Shown here: one piece after another, positions 15,778 through 24,439 of the stretch
How the letters are laid out: each line of letters starts with the position of its first letter
How positions within the stretch are numbered: the first letter of the stretch is position 1
Assembly (NCBI RefSeq): GCF_900156745.1
Contig: NZ_LT707065.1
Span: forward strand, 4,216,001-4,280,000
Direction of reading: 5' to 3'
Source: Achromobacter sp. MFA1 R4
Lineage (GTDB): Bacteria > Pseudomonadota > Gammaproteobacteria > Burkholderiales > Burkholderiaceae_B
DNA length: 64,000 nt
Program-made: the position numbers and the translations under genes
The notes under the pieces: generated by a model
The model's database searches: none
The model's input: only the letters and a program-made list of their open reading frames with translations
Told to the model about the DNA's origin: nothing

Positions 15778-15849
15778 GGTGGCGGCGCGGCAAGTAAGTT
15801 GATCCTACTGCTAAGACGTTGCGCCGGGCAATCCTGTGACATCGCGCGT

Positions 15850-15879
15850 AAAAAAAGGCCTTCCCATGGGGGAAGGCCT
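15850..15879 (-). terminator. Rho-independent terminator after the cupin gene
   Basis: On the minus strand a perfect 10-base stem (AGGCCTTCCC with GGGAAGGCCT, 4-base loop) is followed by a run of seven T. It lies 49 bases downstream of the exported cupin gene and upstream of lysR. Confidence 0.9.
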
Positions 15880-15927
15880 GCTGGCGGGCCGGCATCCGGC
15901 CCGGGTGCGCCGTCCTTCGGCGCGCCC

Positions 15928-16362
15928 CTATTGAACCGGAGTCAGGGCGGGCGCCCCTTTTTTCTTGATCAGCACGACCAGGAACTTGGCGGGCCGGGTC
16001 TGGCTGGCGTTGCGCCCCACGGTGTGGATGTCGTCCGGGCCTTCGTAGAAGGTCTGGCCGGGCGTCAGGGTGACTTCCTTGCCGCCCTTGACCTGCATGA
16101 CGATGCTGCCTTCCAGCACATAGACGAAGCCGTGGGCGTCGTGGCGATGGATCGGGTCTGCCGCGCCGGGCGGATAGTCGACGATGAGCATCACGGCATC
16201 CTTATTGCCGATGTCCGGCAGGTCCTTGGCCATCAGCTCGGTGACGATGGGATCGGCCGGCCTGGCGGAGGATGACGCGGGATGGGACGCGGCATGGGCG
16301 GGCTGGCCGAGCAGCGCGGCGGCGGCGATAAAGGGCAATCCGAACTTCGTGATCTTTGACAT
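15928..16362 (-). CDS. Exported cupin-domain protein
   Basis: This 144-residue protein has a signal peptide (MSKITKFGLPFIAAAALLGQ, cut after AHA) and one cupin barrel. Cupin motif 1 is seen in HRHDAHGFVYVLEGSIVMQV (metal-binding His pair plus Glu) and motif 2 in PGQTFYEGPDDIHTVGRN (last His). It should be a periplasmic metal-binding cupin; the function is unknown. The ATG at 16362 with AGGACAGG before it gives a clean signal peptide; the frame is open upstream but without such a site. A strong terminator follows it. The ECF sigma gene lies 157 bases upstream on the same strand, so this may be a sigma-dependent gene, but no matching promoter was found. Confidence 0.85.
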   Translation of the reverse strand: MSKITKFGLPFIAAAALLGQPAHAASHPASSSARPADPIVTELMAKDLPDIGNKDAVMLIVDYPPGAADPIHRHDAHGFVYVLEGSIVMQVKGGKEVTLTPGQTFYEGPDDIHTVGRNASQTRPAKFLVVLIKKKGAPALTPVQ

Positions 16363-16495
16363 GACCTGTCCTTGGCTGGAAGTGATGACGGGTCCATCGT
16401 AGAAGCGAGGAAGTCGGGGCGGTAGCACCGCGCAGGGGATCACCGTGTTGCCTGCCACGCACCAAAAGGACCAATGCGCCAGCGCGCCGCGTGTT

Positions 16496-16528
16496 ACTGC
16501 CGCATGTCACTGCCGCATGTCACTGCCG
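16496..16528 (+). repeat. 13-base direct duplication at the 3' end of the sigma gene
   Basis: ACTGCCGCATGTC occurs twice in tandem (16496-16508, 16509-16521) with a third partial copy (16522-16528) inside the last codons and stop of the sigma factor gene. It looks like a local slippage duplication. Confidence 0.85.
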
Positions 16529-17398
16529 CGCGAGGGCGGCGGCGATGCCGGCGAGCTTGTCCGGGTTGCGTTGCACCAGCACCCGGGTCAGCCGCTTGCC
16601 GTCGGTTTCGTAGGACTGCACGGATTCCAGCTCGCCGTCGATGAAGCGCAGCAGCGTCCATTGGCCGTTGACCTGGACGACCTTGACATCCAGGGCGTCG
16701 CGATAGCGCCGCTTGCCGGCGTAGAAAAGCTGCGCCAGCCGCTTGCCGCCCACCAGGCGGGCAAACGCGGAGACCTTGTCGCCGCCGTCCCCGATGAGCT
16801 CGGCGTCATCGCTCAGCAGCGCGAGCAGGCCATGGAAGTCGCTGCGCTGCATCGCGTCGGCGAATGCCTGCAGCAGCCGCTGCAGCGTTGCGCGCGGCAC
16901 GGCATCGCGCGGCGCGCCCTGGCGCAACTGCTGGCGGGCGCGGCGCACCATCTGGCGGACGGCGGCCGGGGTCTTGTCCAGCGTCTGCGCGATGTCTTCG
17001 TAGTCCGCGTCGAACACATCGCGCATGAGAAACGCCGCGCGCGCCTCGGGCGACAGGCGCTCCAGCATGAAAAGGAACGCAACCGACACGTCGTCGGCCT
17101 GTTCGTGGATCTGTTCCGGCGTGGCGGGGGCGGCCATCAGCATGGGCTCCGGCAGCCACACGCCCACGTATTTGTCGCGCTCGGCCTTGGCGGCGCGCAG
17201 GTGGTCGATGGACAGCCGCGTGGTGGCGGTGACGAGCCACGCCTCCGGATTGGCGATGACGCCGCGGTCGGCGCCGTGCCAGCGCAGCCACGCCTCCTGC
17301 ACCACGTCTTCGGCCTCGGCCACGGCGCCCAGCATGCGGTAGGCGATCGCGTAGAGGCGGGGACGGTGCTGGTCGAAGAGGGCGACGGAGTCGGACAT
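16520..17398 (-). CDS. ECF41-like RNA polymerase sigma factor with SnoaL-like C-terminal domain
   Basis: The 292-residue sigma factor has sigma region 2 at about residues 5-70 (AYRMLGAVAEAEDVVQEAWL), region 4 at about 105-165 (YEDIAQTLDKTPAAVRQMVR), and a C-terminal SnoaL-like domain. The ECF41 signatures DGGGKV (here DGGDKV) and NPDKL (in RNPDKLAG) are both visible. In ECF41 this domain replaces an anti-sigma factor. ECF41 sigmas usually drive nearby carboxymuconolactone-decarboxylase, oxidoreductase or epimerase genes; such genes lie 2-4 kb away here. The ATG at 17398 gives the standard start. Confidence 0.88.
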   Translation of the reverse strand: MSDSVALFDQHRPRLYAIAYRMLGAVAEAEDVVQEAWLRWHGADRGVIANPEAWLVTATTRLSIDHLRAAKAERDKYVGVWLPEPMLMAAPATPEQIHEQADDVSVAFLFMLERLSPEARAAFLMRDVFDADYEDIAQTLDKTPAAVRQMVRRARQQLRQGAPRDAVPRATLQRLLQAFADAMQRSDFHGLLALLSDDAELIGDGGDKVSAFARLVGGKRLAQLFYAGKRRYRDALDVKVVQVNGQWTLLRFIDGELESVQSYETDGKRLTRVLVQRNPDKLAGIAAALARQ

Positions 17399-17561
17399 GG
17401 GGAGGGCCAGCGCCGAGGGCAAGCGGGGAGGAAGGCAGGTATTTTGCCGCAGGGGCCAGGCTGGAACAAGCACGCGGGACCGCCCGGCCCGTCTCCGATG
17501 CCGTCCCGAGTGGGCTATCGCACGATGTCATTCGAGCACCGGGGCGGCCACGGCGCGTCGA

Positions 17562-18602
17562 CTACGCGCTGTCGCGGGCCACGATGCGAAAGCCGATTTC
17601 CACCACCGATTGCGCGGGGCGCTGGCCGTTGGCGCGCAGGCCGATCATCTCGGCGGCCTGCGCGCCGATGGCGGCGCCGTCCACGTGCACCGAGGTGATG
17701 GCAGGCGACATCGAGGCGGCGATGTCCATGTCGCCGAAGCCGACCACGGCCAGTTGCCGGGGGACGTCCAGGCCCTGCACGGCCGCCTCGGTCAATACGC
17801 CGGCGGCCATCAGGTCCGAGCTGCAGAACACCGCGTCGATGCCCTGTCCCGAACGCTGCAGGGCGCGCAGCCCTTCGCGGCCCTGCGCGTGGGTCGTGGG
17901 CGCGGGCAGGTAGTGCACCAGCGGTTCGGGCAGGCCGGATTCCAGGGCGGCGCGCACCAGGCTTTCGGCGCGCAGCCGGGCGCGCGGGTCGTCGCCGCTC
18001 AGCACGGCCTGCCGGGTCTTGCCCGCATCGCGCAGGTAATGGCTTACGGCGGCGCCGATCGCCTCGTGCGACAGGCTCAGCAGCATGTCGATCGGCGCGT
18101 CGGTGGTGTCCCAGGTTTCGACGATGGGGATGCCGGATGCCTTTAGCAACTGCCGGCCCTGCGGCGAATGCATCACGCCCGTCAGCACGATGCCGTCGGG
18201 ACGGCGCCCGATGATGGCGCGCAGCAGCGCGTCTTCGCGCGGCGAGTCGTAGCCGCTCTGGCCGACCATGAGCTGAAAGCCCTTGGCGTCGAGGGACCGG
18301 GTCAGTTCGGTCAGCATGCCGCCAAAGAGCGAGCCGGTGATCGAGGGCACCAGCACCATCACCAGGTTGCTGCGCGACAGGCGCAGGCTGCCGGCCATGA
18401 GGTTGGGCACGTAGCCCAGCGCCTGGATCGCGGCGGTGACTTTGTCCAGCGTGGCGGGAGACACCTGCTGCGGGGTGTTGATCGCGCGCGACACCGTGAT
18501 CATGGAAACACCGGCCGCCTGCGCGACCTCCCGCACGGTGACGCTGGCGCGTCCGGAGGATCGGGCTGGGGAGCCGGCAGAGGGGATTCGGGACGCGCGC
18601 AT
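17562..18602 (-). CDS. LacI-family transcriptional regulator of the glucarate unit
   Basis: The 346-residue LacI/GntR-type repressor has an HTH at about residues 20-45 (VTVREVAQAAGVSMITVSRA) and the hinge helix near YVPNLMAGSLR. The sugar-binding periplasmic-fold core includes RRPDGIVLTGVM and the C-terminal VVGFGDMDIAASMSPAITSV. It is divergent from a Bug receptor and glucarate dehydratase; two LacI operators lie in between, so it most likely represses those genes and senses glucarate or a related acid. The ATG at 18602 has no Shine-Dalgarno; a TTG at 18638 in the same frame is the alternative. The N-terminal 19 residues are Ser/Arg-rich. Confidence 0.88.
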   Translation of the reverse strand: MRASRIPSAGSPARSSGRASVTVREVAQAAGVSMITVSRAINTPQQVSPATLDKVTAAIQALGYVPNLMAGSLRLSRSNLVMVLVPSITGSLFGGMLTELTRSLDAKGFQLMVGQSGYDSPREDALLRAIIGRRPDGIVLTGVMHSPQGRQLLKASGIPIVETWDTTDAPIDMLLSLSHEAIGAAVSHYLRDAGKTRQAVLSGDDPRARLRAESLVRAALESGLPEPLVHYLPAPTTHAQGREGLRALQRSGQGIDAVFCSSDLMAAGVLTEAAVQGLDVPRQLAVVGFGDMDIAASMSPAITSVHVDGAAIGAQAAEMIGLRANGQRPAQSVVEIGFRIVARDSA

Positions 18603-18742
18603 CGGGTAAGGGGGAGAGGAAAAAACCGGGTGAACCAAGCATCAAGCCTAACCGCTGTCCCCCGTTTTGCGGGGCAGGCAAGATCAGGGTTTATCCGGAT
18701 GGTGACGGCGGTCGGCCAGGAAATACTCTAAAAAAGCCGTGA

Positions 18743-18756
18743 TGTTAACGTTAACA
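18743..18756. promoter_or_regulatory. LacI-type operator 1 (TGTTAACGTTAACA)
   Basis: A perfect 14-base palindrome with a central CG, the hallmark of LacI-family operators. Its centre is 21 bases, two helical turns, from that of operator 2. It sits between the LacI regulator and the Bug gene it probably represses. Confidence 0.85.
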
Positions 18757-18763
18757 GGAAAAA

Positions 18764-18777
18764 TGTTAACGTTAACG
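18764..18777. promoter_or_regulatory. LacI-type operator 2 (TGTTAACGTTAACG)
   Basis: The same palindrome as operator 1 with one changed end base, overlapping a second palindrome AACGTTAACGTT. It lies 43 bases before the Bug gene start. Confidence 0.85.
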
Positions 18778-18820
18778 TTTTCGTATACGTCCAAAATACA
18801 AACCAGACCGGAGACAAACA

Positions 18821-19792
18821 ATGACTCGCAACGCGCGCAAGTGGATAGTTGGATTGAGCCTGATGGCGGCGGCCGGCGTGGCGCACGCCTGGCCCGACAA
18901 GCCCGTCACCATGGTGGTGCCGTTCCCGCCCGGGGGCGCGACCGATTCGGTGGCGCGCGCGCTGGCCAACAAGCTGGGAGAGCAGCTCAAGCAGTCCTTC
19001 GTCGTGGAAAACAAGGCTGGCGCCACCGGCACCATCGGCGCCTCGCAGGTGGCCCGCGCCGCGCCGGACGGCTACACGCTGTTGGTCACGTCGCTGGCGC
19101 CCCTGGTCGTGGCGCCGCACCTCATGAAAGGCATTCCCTACGATCCGGCCAAGGACTTCACGTACCTCACCGTGGCCGTGCAGACGCCGAACGTGCTGGT
19201 GGTCAGCCCGCAGCTCGCCTCCAAGGTCAACAGCGTGCAGGACGTGCTGGCGCTCCTGAAGTCCAAGCCCGGCGGCATCAGCTTCGCCACGTCGGGCGCG
19301 GGGTCGTCGGATCATCTGACCGCGGAGCTGTTCTGGCAGAAGACCGGCACCAAGGGCCTGCACGTGCCCTACAAGGGCGGCGCCCCGGCCATCTCCGATC
19401 TGCTCGGCAACCAGGTGGACATGTCGTTCCAGAACGTGAACGCCGTGCTGCCGCACATCAAGGCCGGCAAGCTCAAGGCCATCGCGGTCACGGGGTCCAA
19501 GCGCTCGCCCGTGCTGCCCGACGTGCCCACGTTTGCCGAGGTCAATGTTCCGGGCGTCGATGTCTACGCGTGGCAGGCGGTCGTGGCGCCGAAGAACCTG
19601 CCGGCCGACGTGCGCGACAAGCTGTCCGCCGCGCTCACCACCGCGCTGAAGGACCCGTCGCTCAGCAAGCCCTTTACCGACATCGGCCTGGAAATCGTCG
19701 CCAACTCGCCGGACGCATTCACCAAGTTCCAGCAGCAGGAAAGCGCGCGCTGGAAGCAGGTCATCGAGACCGGCGGCATCTCCGTGCAATGA
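18821..19792 (+). CDS. Bug/TctC-family periplasmic receptor, probably for glucarate or similar acid
   Basis: The 323-residue exported receptor has a signal peptide ([20 protein letters not shown], cut after AHA). Its landmarks are [34 protein letters not shown] and [15 protein letters not shown] precedes the ATG. It is the first gene after the twin LacI operators and 46 bases upstream of glucarate dehydratase, so a sugar diacid is the likely ligand (inferred from context). As with the other two Bug genes here, no TctAB membrane partner is adjacent. Confidence 0.9.
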   Translation: MTRNARKWIVGLSLMAAAGVAHAWPDKPVTMVVPFPPGGATDSVARALANKLGEQLKQSFVVENKAGATGTIGASQVARAAPDGYTLLVTSLAPLVVAPHLMKGIPYDPAKDFTYLTVAVQTPNVLVVSPQLASKVNSVQDVLALLKSKPGGISFATSGAGSSDHLTAELFWQKTGTKGLHVPYKGGAPAISDLLGNQVDMSFQNVNAVLPHIKAGKLKAIAVTGSKRSPVLPDVPTFAEVNVPGVDVYAWQAVVAPKNLPADVRDKLSAALTTALKDPSLSKPFTDIGLEIVANSPDAFTKFQQQESARWKQVIETGGISVQ

Positions 19793-19838
19793 CGCAACGC
19801 GCCCGGCCGCCCCGGCCGGGCTATTTCAAGAAGCAATC

Positions 19839-21188
19839 ATGACTCTCCACGCATCGCAAGCCTCACGCCAGACGCCCACGATTACCGACATGCGGGTCGT
19901 GCCCGTCGCCGGCCAGGACTCCATGCTGCTCAATCTGAGCGGCGCCCACGCGCCTTACTTCACGCGCAACCTCGTCATCCTGACCGACAGCGCCGGCAAT
20001 ACCGGCGTGGGCGAAGTCCCCGGCGGCGAGAAGATCCGCGCCACGCTGGAAGACGCGCGCGCGCTCGTCGCGGGCAGCTCCATCGGCAACTACCAGCACA
20101 CGCTGAACCGCATGCGCCAGGCGTTCGCCGGGCTGGACAGCGCGGGCCGCGGGGCCCAGACCTTCGACCTGCGCGTGGCCATCCATGCCGTGACGGCGGT
20201 GGAATCGGCGCTGCTCGATCTGCTGGGCCAGCATCTGGGCGTGCCTGTCGCCGCGCTGCTGGGCGAGGGGGTACAGCGCACGTCCGTGCAGATGCTGGGC
20301 TATCTGTTCTACGTGGGCGACTCGGCGCAAACGCCGCTGCCTTACCAGAAGGCCCCCGACGCCGAGGGCTGGCTGCGCGTGCGGCATGAAAAGGCGATGA
20401 CGCCCGAGGCCATCGTGCGCCTGGCCGAAGCGGCCTATGACCGCTACGGCTTCCAGGATTTCAAGCTCAAGGGCGGCGTGCTGCGCGGCGAAGAAGAGGT
20501 CCAGGCCATCCGCGCGCTGCACGAGCGCTTCCCCGAGGCGCGCATCACGCTCGATCCGAACGGCGGCTGGCTGTTGAAGGACGCCGTGCGCCTGTGCCGC
20601 GACCTGCATGGCGTGATGGCCTACGCCGAAGACCCCTGCGGCGCCGAAGGCGTGTTCTCCGGCCGCGAGGTCATGGCCGAATTCCGCCGCGCCACCGGCC
20701 TGCTCACCGCCACCAACATGGTGGCCACCGACTGGCGCGAGATGGCGCATGCGCTGTCGCTGCAATCGGTCGACATTCCGCTGGCCGACCCGCATTTCTG
20801 GACGCTGCAGGGCTCGGTGCGCGTCGCCCAGACCTGCCAGGCATTCGGCCTGACCTGGGGGTCGCACTCCAACAACCATTTCGACGTGTCGCTGGCGATG
20901 TTCACGCACGTGGGCGCCGCGGCGCCGGGCAAGGTCACCGCGATCGACACGCACTGGATCTGGCAGGACGGCCAGCACCTGACCCGCAACCCGCTGCAGA
21001 TCCGCGACGGCTACATCGACCTGCCGCAGACCGGCGGCCTGGGCATCGAACTGGACATGGACGCCGTCGACAAGGCGCACCAGCTTTACCTTCAGCACGG
21101 CCTGGGCGCGCGCGACGACGCGACGGCGATGCAGTATCTGATCCCGGGCTGGCAGTTCGACAACAAGCGGCCCTGCATGGTGCGTTGA
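19839..21188 (+). CDS. gudD: Glucarate dehydratase
   Basis: The 449-residue enolase-superfamily enzyme, full length for GudD, dehydrates D-glucarate (and L-idarate) to 5-keto-4-deoxyglucarate. Catalytic and metal residues are in place. The KxK bases are K209/K211 in [10 protein letters not shown]239 is in TLDPNGGW, and E264 and N293 are metal or active-site residues in YAEDPCG and TATNMVA. The general acid/base His is H343 in GSHSNNH. It is co-transcribed with the upstream Bug receptor under LacI control. The next enzymes of the route (KdgD or GarL) are not in the window. Confidence 0.93.
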   Translation: MTLHASQASRQTPTITDMRVVPVAGQDSMLLNLSGAHAPYFTRNLVILTDSAGNTGVGEVPGGEKIRATLEDARALVAGSSIGNYQHTLNRMRQAFAGLDSAGRGAQTFDLRVAIHAVTAVESALLDLLGQHLGVPVAALLGEGVQRTSVQMLGYLFYVGDSAQTPLPYQKAPDAEGWLRVRHEKAMTPEAIVRLAEAAYDRYGFQDFKLKGGVLRGEEEVQAIRALHERFPEARITLDPNGGWLLKDAVRLCRDLHGVMAYAEDPCGAEGVFSGREVMAEFRRATGLLTATNMVATDWREMAHALSLQSVDIPLADPHFWTLQGSVRVAQTCQAFGLTWGSHSNNHFDVSLAMFTHVGAAAPGKVTAIDTHWIWQDGQHLTRNPLQIRDGYIDLPQTGGLGIELDMDAVDKAHQLYLQHGLGARDDATAMQYLIPGWQFDNKRPCMVR

Positions 21189-21246
21189 TTGATAGCGGCC
21201 GGCGACGGGCTGGCCGCGTCACTTCGCCTCGACAGGCCCGGATAGC

Positions 21247-22167
21247 TCAGGACTGCCGGCGCAACCGGGCCAGCTCGGCCGACAGCTCCGCCACAAGCGC
21301 CTGCGCGCGCGCCAGCGGGTCGTGTCCCTGTGGATCGTGGCCCGGCGCGTCGTGTCCATTGGACGGCGCCGGCGATTCGCTGGCGGTGTCGTGCAAGCGG
21401 GGGTGCACGCTTTCATGTCCCATGCTGACGTCCACGTCGAACACGAGTTGTTCGGCGCGGTGCCAGGTGGTGAACCATTCCAGCGGCTTGCCGTGCTGGT
21501 CCATGCCCTGGCCCTGCAGCATCAGCAGCGGCGTGCCCGCCTGCGTGTCGAGCAGGGCGGCGAGCTTGTCGTCGGCGGCGACGGCGCGGATCTGGTTGCG
21601 GCCGGCGCCGGGGCGCAGGCCGAATTGCCGCGTCAGCACGCCGTGCAGGGAGGCATCGACCAGATGCTCGGCGCGCAGGCCCGGCACGGCGTCGGCGGGA
21701 AGCCAGGTGCGCACGTAGGCCAGCGGCGCCTCGGCGACATGGCGCAGGCGTTCGAGCATCAGGAGGCGAGTGGTGCCGAAGAACTCGGCGACTTCGGCGG
21801 GGGGCGTTGCTGGCCCCAGGGCCAGCACGCGGGTCTGCAGCGATACGCCCGACTGGGCGAACTGTTCGTAGAGGCCGGTGGACCGCTGCACCAGCCGCCG
21901 GTGTTCCTGGGGGGCCGCCACGGTGGCGGGACGCCCGGATTCACGTTGGATCAGTCCTTCGGCGGCCAGGGCCGCCAGGGCCTGGCGCACCACGCTGCGC
22001 GCCACGCCGAAGCGGTCGCACAGCGCGGCCTCGCTGGGCAGCACGGCGCCTGCGGCGAGCTTGTTCGAGCGGATGTATCCGCGCAACCGCGACGCCACCT
22101 GGGCGTGCAGCGGGATGTCTCCCGCGCGGTCAAGATCGGGCAATGCGTCGTGCGTGGCGGGCGCCAT
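21247..22167 (-). CDS. GntR-family regulator with UTRA domain (HutC subfamily)
   Basis: The 306-residue regulator has a winged helix (LPSEAALCDRFGVARSVVRQ) in the first third and a UTRA effector domain with the usual LERLRHVAEAPLAYVRTWLP and LLMLQGQGMDQHGKPLEW segments. The C-terminal tail is His/Asp/Pro-rich (GHDAPGHDPQGHD). The ATG at 22167 follows GGAGG and lies 5 bases after the pdxA2-like stop. That makes it the last gene of the KdgT-kinase-dehydrogenase operon, which it probably represses through the inverted repeat at 25543-25575. A far longer upstream in-frame extension was rejected because it is antisense-like and overlaps pdxA2. Confidence 0.88.
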   Translation of the reverse strand: MAPATHDALPDLDRAGDIPLHAQVASRLRGYIRSNKLAAGAVLPSEAALCDRFGVARSVVRQALAALAAEGLIQRESGRPATVAAPQEHRRLVQRSTGLYEQFAQSGVSLQTRVLALGPATPPAEVAEFFGTTRLLMLERLRHVAEAPLAYVRTWLPADAVPGLRAEHLVDASLHGVLTRQFGLRPGAGRNQIRAVAADDKLAALLDTQAGTPLLMLQGQGMDQHGKPLEWFTTWHRAEQLVFDVDVSMGHESVHPRLHDTASESPAPSNGHDAPGHDPQGHDPLARAQALVAELSAELARLRRQS

Positions 22168-22172
22168 GGGAA

Positions 22173-23225
22173 TCAACCTCCGGTTTGTGCCCGCGCAGTT
22201 TCCCATACATGCGTCCAGCCCGGGGCCAGATGCGCGGCGCGCTCGGCGGCCAGGATGAGGCTGTCTTCGCGCGCGATGCCCTTGCCCGCGATGTCGAAGG
22301 CGGTGCCGTGGTCCACGGACACGCGCACGACGGGCAGGCCGACGGTGATGTTGACGCCGTCGTCGCCGTACACGGACTTGAAGGGCGCGTGGCCCTGGTC
22401 GTGGTAACAGGCGACCACGAACTTCCACTTGCCGCGCACGGCCTGCGGGAACAGCGCGTCGGCCGGGATGGGGCCGGCGGCCAGGATGCCGGCGGCGTTG
22501 GCTTCCGCCACGGCGGGCGCCAGGATGTCGGCGTCTTCGCTGCCGAAGATGCCGTTTTCGCCGGCGTGCGGGTTCAGCCCGGCGACGGCCACGGGCTCGT
22601 CGCCGCGTCCCAGGGCCGTGGCGAACGAACCGGCCAGGCGCAGGACGGCGCGCATGCGGGCCGGGTTCACGTCTTCGATGGCCTGGCGCAGCGAGACGTG
22701 CGTCGTGGCGTGGAAGATGTAGAGATCGCCGGCGGACAGCACCAGCGAGAAGGTCTTGACGCCGAACTCATGGGCCAGCAGCTCGGTGTGGCCGGGCCAC
22801 TTGTGGCCGGCGGCGTGCATGGCCGCCTTGTTCAGCGGGGCGGTGACGATACCGTCGATCTCGCCGGCGCGCGCCAGGGCGCAGGCCGTGGTGACGAAGC
22901 GCACCGAGCCGTCGCCGGCGTCGGCGCTGATTTCGCCCAGCTTGACGTGGGCCAGCGAGGGGCCGGCCTGCAGCACTTCGATCGTGCCCGGCGTGTTGGT
23001 GGCGTCGGCCGCGCGGTCCAGCTTGCGCACGATGGCGGGGTCGCCGCCCAGGTTGCGCACCGCGTTGGCCATGACGTCCACGTCGCCGACGACGAACAGG
23101 CGCGCCTTCTGGCGCAGTTCGTCGTGGCCCATGAGCATCTTGGCCGTGATTTCCGGCCCGATGCCTGCTACGTCGCCCAAGGTCACGGCCAGCAGGGGCA
23201 GCTTCGCGGTAGGGGTTTGTGTCAT
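22173..23225 (-). CDS. PdxA2-type 4-phospho-acid dehydrogenase (four-carbon acid sugar catabolism)
   Basis: The 350-residue protein belongs to the PdxA fold (TLGDVAGIGPEI at the N-terminus). Metal-site histidines are visible in WPGHTELLAHEF, CYHDQGHAPFKS and SVDHGTAFDIAGKG. The last two also carry the substrate-phosphate contacts. Although PdxA makes pyridoxal phosphate, the pairing with a DUF1537 kinase marks the PdxA2 branch, which oxidises and decarboxylates a phosphorylated four-carbon acid such as D-threonate 4-phosphate to dihydroxyacetone phosphate and CO2. Its start overlaps the kinase stop (ATGA). Confidence 0.87.
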   Translation of the reverse strand: MTQTPTAKLPLLAVTLGDVAGIGPEITAKMLMGHDELRQKARLFVVGDVDVMANAVRNLGGDPAIVRKLDRAADATNTPGTIEVLQAGPSLAHVKLGEISADAGDGSVRFVTTACALARAGEIDGIVTAPLNKAAMHAAGHKWPGHTELLAHEFGVKTFSLVLSAGDLYIFHATTHVSLRQAIEDVNPARMRAVLRLAGSFATALGRGDEPVAVAGLNPHAGENGIFGSEDADILAPAVAEANAAGILAAGPIPADALFPQAVRGKWKFVVACYHDQGHAPFKSVYGDDGVNITVGLPVVRVSVDHGTAFDIAGKGIAREDSLILAAERAAHLAPGWTHVWETARAQTGG

Positions 23226-24439
23226 CGCTTGAATCTCCTGTCGCGGATCGCGCGCACCGCGCGAACCAGTACGTCTTCGGTGCCAAAGCCGCCGGCCTTG
23301 GTCACCACGGGCAGGCCTGCGGCCGTGCCTCCGGTCAGCGTGCCCAGGGGCACGCCGCCCATGACTTCATCCACCAGCGCAATGCCGTTGGCTTGCAGCG
23401 CCACCAGCACGCTGCGCGCGCCGTCGCCGCCGGTGGCGACCACGCCCGCGGCGCGGGAGGCGGCAATCAATTGCGCGGCGAGGCTCCCGAGGCGGTCGGC
23501 GACCGTATCGGAATCCAGCCCGTCGCGTTGGCCCTCGGGGGCCAGGAGCAGGATGGTGCCCGCCTCGAGCGGCGCCTGCCCGTGCGCCTGCAGCAGGGGC
23601 TGGCTCCAGGCCTGCCATTGCGCGTCGTCGGCAAGCTGCTCGAGCGACGGGCTCCAGGTGTCGGCGCCGGCTGCCTGCAGCGCGGCGGCCTGCGCGCGCG
23701 CGGCGCTGTGCTGCGAGGTGACCACGACCACGACGGGCGCGGTCTGGTCGGCGCCGGCCCAGACGCGGGCCAACGGCACGGCCAGGCCGCCCGCGCCCAC
23801 GGGCAGGGCGCGTTCGCCCAGCAGGCCGATGGCGCGCGCCAGCCGTTCCAGATCGGCGTCGGTGGCCGCGTCGACCACCACCGTATTGCCGGCCTGCGCG
23901 ATGCGCGCGGCCAGCGATTCCGGCGTGTCGTCCGCCACGGGCGCGACGTGGGCGCAGCCCAGCAGGGTGGGGATATGGCTTTCGGTCACCGGCGTGACCG
24001 GATCGGTGGCCGCCGACGTGTCGGTGACCGGCTTGCCGTTCACATACAGGATGCCTTGCTGGACGGTGCGGCCGGTGGCCGGGAACGCGGGGCAGATCAC
24101 CGCGATCGCATTGTCGCGCCAGGCGTCGCGCGCGGCGTCGATCTCGGCCTTGAACGCGCCGCGCAGGGTCGAGTCGACCTTCTTGTACAGGCGCGACACG
24201 CCGGCCTCGCGCAGTTGGCGCACGTTGAGGCGGATCACCGCGGCCGCGTCGGACGCGGCCAGCGCGCGGCTGTGGGTGGTGACGGCCAGCACCTCGACGT
24301 CGTCGTGGGCCGGACCGGCCAGGGCCTCATCGGCGCCGCCGATCGACAGGTGCGTGTTCCAACCGGCGCGCACAAATTGCACGGCGGTGTCTCCGGAGCC
24401 GGTCAGGTCGTCGGCGACGATGGCGATGGCAGGTTTCAC
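23222..24439 (-). CDS. Four-carbon acid sugar kinase (DUF1537 family, DtnK/OtnK type)
   Basis: The 405-residue kinase has the family start AIVADDLTGSGDTAVQF (ADDLTG) and YKKVDSTLRG in the N-terminal substrate domain, and a C-terminal nucleotide-binding domain with VATGGDGARSVLVAL and VTKAGGFG. DUF1537 kinases phosphorylate C4 acids (threonate, erythronate). Together with the PdxA2-type enzyme next door, D-threonate use is the simplest reading; D-erythronate or L-threonate are possible. The GTG start overlaps the stop of the permease gene as GTGA, and its stop overlaps the dehydrogenase start. It is the middle gene of a fully coupled operon. Confidence 0.88.
   Translation of the reverse strand: MKPAIAIVADDLTGSGDTAVQFVRAGWNTHLSIGGADEALAGPAHDDVEVLAVTTHSRALAASDAAAVIRLNVRQLREAGVSRLYKKVDSTLRGAFKAEIDAARDAWRDNAIAVICPAFPATGRTVQQGILYVNGKPVTDTSAATDPVTPVTESHIPTLLGCAHVAPVADDTPESLAARIAQAGNTVVVDAATDADLERLARAIGLLGERALPVGAGGLAVPLARVWAGADQTAPVVVVVTSQHSAARAQAAALQAAGADTWSPSLEQLADDAQWQAWSQPLLQAHGQAPLEAGTILLLAPEGQRDGLDSDTVADRLGSLAAQLIAASRAAGVVATGGDGARSVLVALQANGIALVDEVMGGVPLGTLTGGTAAGLPVVTKAGGFGTEDVLVRAVRAIRDRRFKR

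Noticed and set aside
16505-16523. Two TGTCAC motifs resembling ECF41 -35 boxes
   Set aside because: They are by-products of the 13-base duplication at the sigma gene's 3' end, face no gene and have no CGTC partner.
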